NCBI GenBank assembly: GCA_958422845.1
Contig: CATZPU010000024.1
Span: forward strand, 1-9,623
Origin: an uncultured Lachnospiraceae bacterium
Lineage (GTDB): Bacteria > Bacillota > Clostridia > Lachnospirales > Lachnospiraceae
Length of the DNA: 9,623 bases
Reading direction: 5' to 3'
Below, piece by piece: positions 1 to 6,303 of this stretch; position 1 is the stretch's first letter; the number at the start of each line of letters is the position of its first letter. The notes beneath the pieces are model-generated. The model did no database searches. It saw only the letters and a program-made list of their open reading frames with translations, and had not been told where the DNA came from. The translations under genes were made by a program, and so were the position numbers.

Positions 1-2
1 CG

Positions 3-1616
3 TTTGATGCGTTTTACAAGGCAACGTGGAGCAATGAGCAGCAGGAGATGTCCTTCTACTATCTCGCATGTATCGCGGCGCGCAGAGGCGATTATGAGGA
101 AGCGCTCGCATTTGTCGAGAAAGGACTGGTAAAGAATGCGCACAATATCAAGGCGCGCTGATTAAAGGCAGTTATCCTGCGCAAGCTTGGAAGGACAGAG
201 TGTGCGGCTGCATGGATACAGGAAAATCTTGCTGTCGATCCGTTTGATTACGTTTCTATGTTCGAGCAGTATCAGCTTTGCAACGATGCGCAGGTTCTTG
301 AGAAGATGAACGAACTGATGCGCAACTTCCATGAAAATTATCTGATGTCGGCGCGCGATTACGCAGAGGGCGGTTTCTATCAGGAAGCGATCGCACTGCT
401 TGCGCAGTGTACGCAGGAGAAACCGATGCTGTATTATTACAGTGGTTTTTATAAACGCTGTATTGGAGAGGACGGCACGGCAGATTACGCGAAGGCAGAA
501 GCAGCGTCTCCGCTGTACTGTTTCCCGAATAAGCTTGAGGACATCCGTGTACTGGAAGATGCGATCGCAGCAGGTGCGACAGCAGCAAAAGCCAATTATT
601 ATCTTGGCTGTCTGTTCTACGATAAGCTTCAGTTTGCACGCGCGTTAGAGCTGTGGGAGGCTTCTGAGAAGCAGGACGGCGAGTATCCGACACTGCTTAG
701 AAATCTGGCGCTTGCTTATTATAATAAGTGCGCGCAGCCGCAGAAAGCAAAAGAAAAGCTGGAGAAGGCATTTGCCCTTGATACGACGGATGCAAGAGTA
801 TTCCTTGAGCTGGATCAGTTATATAAGAAGCTGAACTGCCCGCTTGAGGAGCGTATTGCAAATTATGAAAAGTATCCGGCGCTAAAGGAAGAGCGCGACG
901 ATGTGATGATCGAGTATATAACTATTCTCAATTCGCTCGGAAGGCATCAGGAGGCGTACGATACGATCATGTCCCATACCTTCCGTCCCTGGGAAGGCGC
1001 AGAGGGCAAGGTGACGACGCAGTACAAGGCAGCTCTTGTCGAGATGGCAAAGGAGAAGCTGGCAGCAGGCGATGTACAGGGAGCAAAGGAGCTTCTGGAA
1101 CGGTCGCTTGTATATCCGAAGAATCTGGGAGAAGGCCGTCTGGAAGGAACGAAGGACAATAATATCTATTATTATCTCGGCTGTGTGAAAGAACTGCTTG
1201 GCGATGCAGACGGTGCAAAGGAATGTTTCCATCTGGCGTCTCTCGGTCAGGATGAGCCGGCAGGCATGATGTACTATTACGATCAGCCGGCAGATATGAT
1301 TCTGTATAAAGGACTTGCTGCGCAGAAGCTCGGTGATCAGAGGGCTGCAAACGCATGTTTCTATAAGCTGATCGATTACGGTGAGAAGCATATCCGTGAC
1401 AATATGCGTATCGACTACTTTGCAGTATCTCTTCCGGATTTCCTGATTTTTGAAGAGAATCTGAATCTGAAGAACGAGGCGCACTGCTATTATCTGATGG
1501 GACTTGGCAGACTGGGACTCGGAGATAAGACTGAGGCGGCAAAACAGTTCTCGGAGGTCCTGAAGCGTGATAAGAGTCATCAGAACGGAATTTTCTATGC
1601 GAAGATGGCACGCTAA
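3..1616 (+). pseudogene. TPR-repeat protein (DUF5107-type C-terminal region), 5' partial, interrupted by in-frame TGA
   Basis: The frame is open from base 3 to the TAA at 1614-1616 except for one TGA at 159-161. The product on both sides of the stop reads as one continuous series of TPR-like helix pairs, rich in Tyr, Leu and Ala, for example YYLACIAARRGDYEEALAFV before the stop and YYLGCLFYDKLQFARALELW and YYLGCVKELLGDADGAKECF after it. It resembles the C-terminal TPR half of large clostridial proteins that carry an N-terminal DUF5107 beta domain; that half lies outside the window, so the link is tentative. TPRs are protein-binding scaffolds and no catalytic motif is visible. The first possible in-frame start after the stop is ATG 258, with no good ribosome binding site, so independent translation of the 452-residue remainder looks unlikely. 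I therefore favour a nonsense-mutated gene, or a sequencing error, over two genes. Confidence 0.7.
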
Positions 1617-1710
1617 AACGGATGCGAATCGTTCGCATAAATGGATTTGATGAGCAGACAGAAGAACCGGAAATAGCATGCGCAGGTATGCGTGAGGAAA
1701 GGAAACATAT

Positions 1711-2133
1711 ATGAGTTTGAGAAAAGTCGAGAGTATTACGCGGGAAGCGTTTGCGCCGTTTGGCAGTGTGATCGAGTTTTCGCCGGATTTTGACGGAATC
1801 TATGAGATCGTAGAGACGGAGGAGGTAAAACCGTGGATTCTGGCGGTGTTCCGCTATACGAATCAGACGATCCAGAGGATCGAGAACCATCCGACTTCCA
1901 TGGAGACGTTTGAGCCGCTCTCCGGCGTGACGGTACTGATCGTAGCGAAGCACGATACGCCGGAAGAATATCGGGCATTCGTGCTTGACAAGCCGGTCTG
2001 CCTCAAAAAGGGCGTATGGCATCAGGTATTGTCTCTTACGCCGGAGTCATCCGTTAAGATTACGGAGAATAAGGATGTGTATTCCGAATTTTATGATCTG
2101 CCGGAAGAGATCAGCGTGCAGATCGGGTCATAA
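1711..2133 (+). CDS. Ureidoglycolate lyase (AllA) family cupin-fold protein
   Basis: This is a complete 140-residue protein starting at ATG 1711 behind a good purine-rich site (GAGGAAAGGA). The family pattern is clear: an N-terminal segment with FAPFGSVIEF, then ENHPTSMETFEPLSG followed by the hydrophobic strand VTVLIVA, then KPVCLKKGVWHQVLSL. These match the Ureidogly_lyase family, which has a single-domain double-stranded beta-helix. Characterised AllA enzymes split ureidoglycolate into glyoxylate and urea in allantoin breakdown and are about 160 residues, so this one is slightly short. No other allantoin or purine gene is nearby, so the substrate is uncertain and it may act on another ureido or alpha-keto acid compound. 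It starts 94 bases after the broken TPR gene and is followed by a terminator, so it may end that transcription unit. Confidence 0.72.
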   Translation: MSLRKVESITREAFAPFGSVIEFSPDFDGIYEIVETEEVKPWILAVFRYTNQTIQRIENHPTSMETFEPLSGVTVLIVAKHDTPEEYRAFVLDKPVCLKKGVWHQVLSLTPESSVKITENKDVYSEFYDLPEEISVQIGS

Positions 2134-2217
2134 AAGCCGGTATGAGAAAGTAAAAAACAGCAGCCTGTCAGGAAGGCGTGAAATGGCTGCATATAGAGAA
2201 GAAAAAGAACGGATATG

Positions 2218-2249
2218 GGGTGCTGCATTTTGCGGCACCCTCGTTTTTT
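2218..2249 (+). terminator. Rho-independent terminator after the AllA-family gene
   Basis: The arms GGGTGCTGC (2218-2226) and GCGGCACCC (2232-2240) pair over 9 bp with one G-T wobble around the loop ATTTT. After TCG comes a run of six T (2244-2249). It lies 84 bases past the stop of the AllA-family gene and separates that gene from the downstream corrinoid cluster. Confidence 0.85.
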
Positions 2250-2453
2250 ATGGTATCCTTTTTGCTGAATATTTGATTCCGAATAATACAAATTTTGGTT
2301 TTGATAGTGCCGTAATGTGAAAGAGGGATGCCCGAAAGAGTGATAGAATTTCATTAGAAACAGGGAATCTTCTGCATGGGAAAGGATAAAAAACAGTAGG
2401 AATACGGAAATATAACAGAATGCCGAAATGTGATAAAATAAGAAAAAACATGT
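2250..2453 (+). other. AT-rich intergenic region upstream of the AraC-family regulator gene
   Basis: There are about 200 bases between the terminator and the regulator's ribosome binding site, and no convincing ORF is present. The sequence is AT-rich and must hold the regulator's promoter if the terminator at 2218-2249 works. A weak -10-like TAAAAT lies at 2434-2439, but no good -35 stands at the right distance. I cannot place the promoter with confidence. Confidence 0.4.
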
Positions 2454-2460
2454 TTGGAGG
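2454..2460 (+). promoter_or_regulatory. Ribosome binding site TTGGAGG deciding the AraC-family start
   Basis: GGAGG at 2456-2460 lies 5 bases before ATG 2466. An in-frame TTG at 2454 would put the start on top of this site, so ATG 2466 is the better start and the protein is 4 residues shorter than the longest reading. Confidence 0.75.
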
Positions 2461-2465
2461 ATGAA

Positions 2466-3359
2466 ATGGACCGGTTGAAAAACAGTATTTTGGAAACGAT
2501 GATGTGTGAAAACTTTCAGATCAGGACAAGAAATGCCGGTGTATTCCGTTTCCCTGCGGCGTATCGTTTTGAAATGCATAATCACAGGGAGATCGAGATC
2601 AACTATATCAACAGCGGCTCCTGTATTATGGGGATCAATGGAGTGCTCGTTCCGCTCAAACGGGGGGACTGTATTATCATTTATGAAGGTGTGCCGCATC
2701 AGTTTATTGTGGAGGATAAAGAAAACTGTAGGATCACACAGCTTGAGTTTGAAGTGAAAAATCAGGGCAGTCTCCGTCAGACAATGCGTTTTTTTGAAAA
2801 GCGGGAGGAATATTACAGACTATGCGGCTGTGAAAATGTCTGTGAGTATATGGAAAGTCTGTGCAGATTGTACCGCGAAGAGCGGGAGACGAAGCTGAAG
2901 GAATTGATGATGCAGCTCGGTTTCTTTCAATTGTTTTTGGAGCTATCGGAGAAGATAGGATATTTGACGCGTGCGGAAATGAAGAAAGGGAAGGCAGGAC
3001 GGATCGGAGAAGTCATCCGTTATATCAATGATAACTGGGATAAGGAGATCAATATTGAGTCGCTTGCGCAGCAGTTTGAAGTCAGTTCGCGTTACATAAG
3101 AAAATGCTTCCGCGAGGAGACGGGAGTGAGCTGTCAGAAATATATCTGTACGCTGCGTATCAGTAAGGCGAAAGAGTTATTGTGGTTTACGTCGAAATCA
3201 GTGACCGATATTGCGCTTGAGACGGGATTTGGCAGCTCGCAGTATTTTTGCCGCGTGTTTTTGCAGTATACACAGATGTCACCGATGGAATACCGGAATT
3301 TGTGGAAAGGTCAGAAGGCTCAGGAGATGTGCATGACAGAAGCGGAACTTATGAAGTGA
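2466..3359 (+). CDS. AraC-family transcriptional regulator with N-terminal cupin sensor domain
   Basis: This is a 297-residue cytoplasmic DNA-binding regulator, the usual size for AraC/XylS members with a cupin. Residues about 25-95 form the cupin: MHNHREIEINYINSG supplies H38 and H40, then VLVPLKRGDCIIIYEGVPHQF with H78. This is the usual small-molecule sensing domain of the group. Residues about 178-280 hold the two helix-turn-helix units, first IESLAQQFEVSSRYIRKCF, then SVTDIALETGFGSSQYFCRVF followed by MSPMEYR, the standard AraC signature. Between them, C120, C122, C126 and C133 cluster within 14 residues, which is unusual for the linker. The gene lies directly upstream of the corrinoid methyltransferase genes on the same strand, so it is probably their activator, responding to the methyl donor. 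That role and ligand are inferred from position only. Confidence 0.9.
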   Translation: MDRLKNSILETMMCENFQIRTRNAGVFRFPAAYRFEMHNHREIEINYINSGSCIMGINGVLVPLKRGDCIIIYEGVPHQFIVEDKENCRITQLEFEVKNQGSLRQTMRFFEKREEYYRLCGCENVCEYMESLCRLYREERETKLKELMMQLGFFQLFLELSEKIGYLTRAEMKKGKAGRIGEVIRYINDNWDKEINIESLAQQFEVSSRYIRKCFREETGVSCQKYICTLRISKAKELLWFTSKSVTDIALETGFGSSQYFCRVFLQYTQMSPMEYRNLWKGQKAQEMCMTEAELMK

Positions 3360-3428
3360 GTGAGGAGACGATTCTGTACGAATGGGAGCATTTGAGGGGA
3401 AAAAGCAGAAAGGAAATACAGAGAAAAG

Positions 3429-3452
3429 AAATAGATAAAAAAATAGATAAAA
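3429..3452 (+). repeat. Perfect tandem 12-bp direct repeat upstream of the methyltransferase operon
   Basis: AAATAGATAAAA occurs twice head-to-tail (3429-3440 and 3441-3452), 27 bases before the ATG of the first methyltransferase gene and just 5' of its ribosome binding site. It lies in the 120-base gap after the AraC-family gene. It could be a regulator site, an AT-rich translation enhancer, or simple slippage; the sequence does not decide. Confidence 0.9.
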
Positions 3453-3465
3453 GAGATGCAGAAAA

Positions 3466-3475
3466 GGGAGGAAGG
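3466..3475 (+). promoter_or_regulatory. Ribosome binding site GGGAGGAAGG deciding the first methyltransferase start
   Basis: This purine-rich Shine-Dalgarno sequence sits 4 bases before ATG 3480. An in-frame ATG at 3456 lies upstream of it and has no comparable site, so ATG 3480 is chosen. Confidence 0.8.
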
Positions 3476-3479
3476 TATT

Positions 3480-4544
3480 ATGACGAACAGAGAAAATTTT
3501 TTGTCACTGCTTCGCAGAAAGGGATATGAACGTGTGCCGGTGGAATTTGTATTATGCCCGCATTTGCAGGAGGTGTGCAAAGAAAAGCTTGGAGCAGAGA
3601 ATTATGAGGAATATTTTGGATTTCCGTGGAGAAGGGTGGACGATCTGAAGCTTAAAGATCATGATGTGGAAAAGTACAGAAAATTTTACCAGACACCGCT
3701 CGCAGACGGGGCAGACATCGACATATGGGGCGTCGGACATGAAAAGTCACCGAACAGTATGCATATGACATATATGCGTCATCCGCTTGAGGATATGGAA
3801 ACGCTTGAGGAGGTACAAAGTTATCCGTATCCCGATTTTGCGCATGCCGACGGCTCGCATCAGGCGGAGCAAGTGCGTAAAATCAAGGAGCGTGATCTGA
3901 TCGCACTGGGAGATATGCAGATGACGATCTGGGAATGCGCGTGGTATATGCGCAGCATGGAAGAGATGTTCTGCGATATGATGGAAGGGAATGAAATCGC
4001 GGAGTTTTTGCTTGATAAGGTGACAGAGCTGTCGATGATCCGTGCAAAGGCATATGCGAACGCAGGCGTGGACGTCCTGTTTCTGGGGGACGATATTGGT
4101 ATGCAGCATACGATCATGATGAGCGAGGAGCTGTACTGCGAGTGGATACAGCCGCGGCTCAAAAAGATCATTGATGAGGTAAAGAAGATCAATCCGGAAA
4201 TTATTATCTTCTATCATTCCTGCGGTTTTATTGAGCCGATGATCCCGCACCTGATCGACGCAGGCGTGGACGTCTTAAATCCGATCCAGAGCGAGTGCAT
4301 GGATTTTGAAGAGATCTGTCGCAAATACGGAGACAAGATTTCGTTCCACGGAACAATCGGCACACAGACAGTTATGCCGCACGGCACTCCGGAAGAAGTA
4401 AAGGAAGCGGTATGGAGGAACCTCGATATTGCAGGCGAAAAGGGCGGACTGTTCGTAGCGCCGACTCATATGCTCGAACCGGAAGTGCCGCTTGAAAACA
4501 TACTGGCATACGTAGAAGCGTGCAGAACGTACAGAAAAAAATGA
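3480..4544 (+). CDS. URO-D-fold corrinoid methyltransferase family protein (divergent paralogue 1)
   Basis: This 354-residue protein belongs to the uroporphyrinogen decarboxylase superfamily, in the branch that contains cobalamin-dependent methyltransferases rather than haem enzymes. The family usually has 330-380 residues in a TIM barrel. Visible landmarks are PVEFVLCPH near the N terminus, GVDVLFLGDDIGMQ (about 196-208), IIIFYHSCGFIEPMIP with H246 and C248 of the His-x-Cys metal motif, FHGTIGTQTVMPHGTPEEV, and APTHMLEPEVPLENI at 327-341. MtaA-type relatives have a Cys in that last loop as third zinc ligand; here the loop carries H330 instead. Adjacency to a corrinoid protein and its activator supports a role as methyltransferase I, moving a methyl from a donor to Co(I). 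The donor is not readable; methoxylated aromatics would fit known relatives such as MtvB. True uroporphyrinogen decarboxylase is unlikely in this context. Confidence 0.85.
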   Translation: MTNRENFLSLLRRKGYERVPVEFVLCPHLQEVCKEKLGAENYEEYFGFPWRRVDDLKLKDHDVEKYRKFYQTPLADGADIDIWGVGHEKSPNSMHMTYMRHPLEDMETLEEVQSYPYPDFAHADGSHQAEQVRKIKERDLIALGDMQMTIWECAWYMRSMEEMFCDMMEGNEIAEFLLDKVTELSMIRAKAYANAGVDVLFLGDDIGMQHTIMMSEELYCEWIQPRLKKIIDEVKKINPEIIIFYHSCGFIEPMIPHLIDAGVDVLNPIQSECMDFEEICRKYGDKISFHGTIGTQTVMPHGTPEEVKEAVWRNLDIAGEKGGLFVAPTHMLEPEVPLENILAYVEACRTYRKK

Positions 4545-4568
4545 GTAAAAGCAGCAGGGGGGACGGAT

Positions 4569-5576
4569 ATGAAACGAAATATGAATGAGTGGCTGGAAGG
4601 GTATCTGAAAAGCTCTTTTAAGAAGCCGATGCCGCTTCTGTCTTTTCCGGGAGCAGCGCTTATCGGAAAGACGGTGGAGGAGCTTGTGAGAAGTGGGCAT
4701 GAGCAGGCGCGCTGCATGAAAGCGATCGCAGATAAGTTTGACGCAGGGGCAGCATTCAGCCTGATGGATCTTTCCGTGGAGGCGGAAGCATTCGGGGCAA
4801 AGGTTATTTACAGCAGCGATGAGGTTCCGACGATGCACGGAGCGCTCCTTCATGACGAAGAGGAAGCGCAGGCACTTGCAGTTCCGCAGGTCGGAGCGGG
4901 GCGTACCGGAGAGTGTATCAAAGGAATCAAAGAGGCGAGCAGCCTGATCACAGACCGTCCGGTGATCGCAGGGATCATCGGACCGTATTCTCTGGCGGGC
5001 AGGCTTCTCGATATGACGGAGATCATGATCCTGTGCTATGAGGAGCCGGAGCTCGTAGAGATCGTGCTTGAGAAAACCACACAGTTTCTGATCGAATACG
5101 CAAAGGCTTTTAAAGAAGCCGGAGCGAACGGAATCGCTATGGCAGAACCGGCGGCAGGGCTCCTTTCGCCGTCGCTGATCGAAGAGTTTTCAAACCCGTA
5201 TGTAGAGCGGATACGAAGTGCTGTGGAGGATGAGAACTTTCTATTTCTGTATCATAACTGCGGAACAGTCGTGCCACTGGCGAAGCAGATGGAGGCGCTT
5301 AACGTAAAGGCGTACAGCTTTGGAAATGCGATCGATATAGAGGAGATGCTAAAAGCGCTCCCTTCTGACCGGCTTGTAATAGGAAATATCGATCCTGCCG
5401 GAATCTTAAGGAGCGGTACGCCGCAGCGCGTCGAAGCGGAGACGGCGGCGCTGCTTGAACGATGCAGTAAATACCCGAATTTTGTACTGGCAAGCGGCTG
5501 CGATATACCGCCGCAGACGCCGATGGAAAATCTGGAAGCATTTTTCGGTACGGCGGAAAAATTTTCAAAAAAATAA
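4569..5576 (+). CDS. MtaA/CmuA-type URO-D-fold methylcobamide methyltransferase (paralogue 2)
   Basis: This 335-residue protein has the size of MtaA/MtbA. It starts at ATG 4569 behind a G-rich site, 24 bases after the previous gene. It carries the hallmark MDLSVEAEAFGAKV (66-79), then GIIGPYSLAGRLLDM (136-149), MAEPAAGLLSPSLIEEF (191-207), FLYHNCGTVVPL with H229 and C231, IGNIDPAGILRSGTP (271-284) and ASGCDIPPQTPMENL with C311. H229, C231 and C311 make the complete His-x-Cys...Cys zinc set of MtaA/MtbA, which activate a thiol (coenzyme M in methanogens) for methyl transfer from methyl-Co(III). Bacteria of this type lack the coenzyme M pathway, so the acceptor or donor here must differ. It is either a second methyltransferase I with another substrate or a thiol-acting methyltransferase II. 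It differs strongly from its neighbour, so this is not a recent tandem duplication. Confidence 0.88.
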   Translation: MKRNMNEWLEGYLKSSFKKPMPLLSFPGAALIGKTVEELVRSGHEQARCMKAIADKFDAGAAFSLMDLSVEAEAFGAKVIYSSDEVPTMHGALLHDEEEAQALAVPQVGAGRTGECIKGIKEASSLITDRPVIAGIIGPYSLAGRLLDMTEIMILCYEEPELVEIVLEKTTQFLIEYAKAFKEAGANGIAMAEPAAGLLSPSLIEEFSNPYVERIRSAVEDENFLFLYHNCGTVVPLAKQMEALNVKAYSFGNAIDIEEMLKALPSDRLVIGNIDPAGILRSGTPQRVEAETAALLERCSKYPNFVLASGCDIPPQTPMENLEAFFGTAEKFSKK

Positions 5577-5583
5577 AACATGG

Positions 5584-5620
5584 CTGCAGTACGCAATGCG
5601 GACGGGGAAGCGTACAGCAG
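5584..5620 (+). promoter_or_regulatory. Intercistronic hairpin before the corrinoid protein gene
   Basis: CTGCAGTACGC (5584-5594) and GCGTACAGCAG (5610-5620) form an 11-bp stem with a single A-A mismatch around a 15-base loop. It starts 8 bases after the second methyltransferase gene and ends 25 bases before the corrinoid protein's ribosome binding site. No T-tract follows, so it is not a terminator; an mRNA processing or stability element fits better. Confidence 0.6.
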
Positions 5621-5658
5621 ATAAAGAACACGGACTGACAGAACAGGGAGGAAATAAG

Positions 5659-6303
5659 ATGGCGATTTTAGAGGAAATTTCAACGTTCTTACAAAAGGGA
5701 AGAAGCAAAAACGTAAAAACACTCGTCACACAGGCGCTGGAAGAAGGAATCGATCCAAAGACGATCCTCAATGAAGGACTAATCGCCGGTATGAGTGTGA
5801 TAGGCGGAAAATTTAAAAGGAACGAAGTGTTTGTGCCGGAAGTGCTCGTAGCAGCGCGCGCCATGAACGCAGGGCTTGCGATTCTTGAACCGAAGCTTGT
5901 CGAAGTCGGAAATGAACCGATCGGGCGCGTCGTGATCGGTACAGTAAAAGGCGATCTGCATGACATCGGAAAAAATCTTACTGCCATGATGCTCAAGGGA
6001 GCCGGTTTTGAAATTATTGACATGGGAGTAGACGTCAGCGCAGAAGCGTTTCTTGCCAAAGCAGAAGAGGTACACGCTGATATTATCGGAATGTCGGCGC
6101 TTCTGTCCACGACGATGCCTGCTATGAAAGAGCTCCTTGATCTTATGGAAGAAAAGGGCGTGCGCAGCCGGTACATTGTCATGATAGGCGGAGCTCCTGT
6201 GACGGATGAGTTCGCAGAAGAGATCGGCGCAGACTACTATACGCCGGATGCGGCGTCGGCGGCGGAGACAGCAAAGGCCGCTGTAGAGCGAAAGACGGCA
6301 TGA
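5659..6303 (+). CDS. Methyltransferase corrinoid protein (MtaC/MttC-like, B12-binding)
   Basis: This is a 214-residue cytoplasmic cobamide carrier that shuttles a methyl group between methyltransferases. Residues 1-85 are the helical cap (MetH-cap type) with EGLIAGMSVIGGKF and FVPEVLVAARAMNAGLAIL. Residues about 88-212 are the Rossmann-like B12-binding domain with GTVKGDLHDIGKN: D99, H101 and G104 form D-x-H-x-x-G, and H101 is the expected lower cobalt ligand. SALLSTTMPAM (146-156) and GGAPVT (177-182) complete the nucleotide-loop binding sites. Length and order match stand-alone corrinoid proteins of MtaC, MtbC, MttC and MtvC type. ATG 5659 is chosen because AGGGAGG (5645-5651) precedes it by 7 bases; the frame stays open further upstream without any such site. 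The gene end overlaps the next start by 4 bases (ATGA), suggesting translational coupling. Confidence 0.95.
   Translation: MAILEEISTFLQKGRSKNVKTLVTQALEEGIDPKTILNEGLIAGMSVIGGKFKRNEVFVPEVLVAARAMNAGLAILEPKLVEVGNEPIGRVVIGTVKGDLHDIGKNLTAMMLKGAGFEIIDMGVDVSAEAFLAKAEEVHADIIGMSALLSTTMPAMKELLDLMEEKGVRSRYIVMIGGAPVTDEFAEEIGADYYTPDAASAAETAKAAVERKTA

Noticed and set aside
159..161. Selenocysteine or other recoding at the in-frame TGA
   Set aside because: TPR proteins have no known selenocysteine site and no supporting hairpin is evident just downstream; mutation or error is simpler.
1622..1638. Terminator after the TPR gene (ATGCGAA/TTCGCAT, 3-base loop)
   Set aside because: The stem is short and no T-run follows; at most a small palindrome.
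882..1679. 265-codon open frame on the minus strand
   Set aside because: Antisense shadow of the TPR gene with composition unlike a real protein.
967..2022. 351-codon open frame on the minus strand
   Set aside because: It lies opposite the TPR and AllA-family genes, has no family-like sequence and no ribosome binding site, so it is a shadow frame.
2454..2456. TTG start for the AraC-family regulator
   Set aside because: It overlaps the Shine-Dalgarno that serves ATG 2466.
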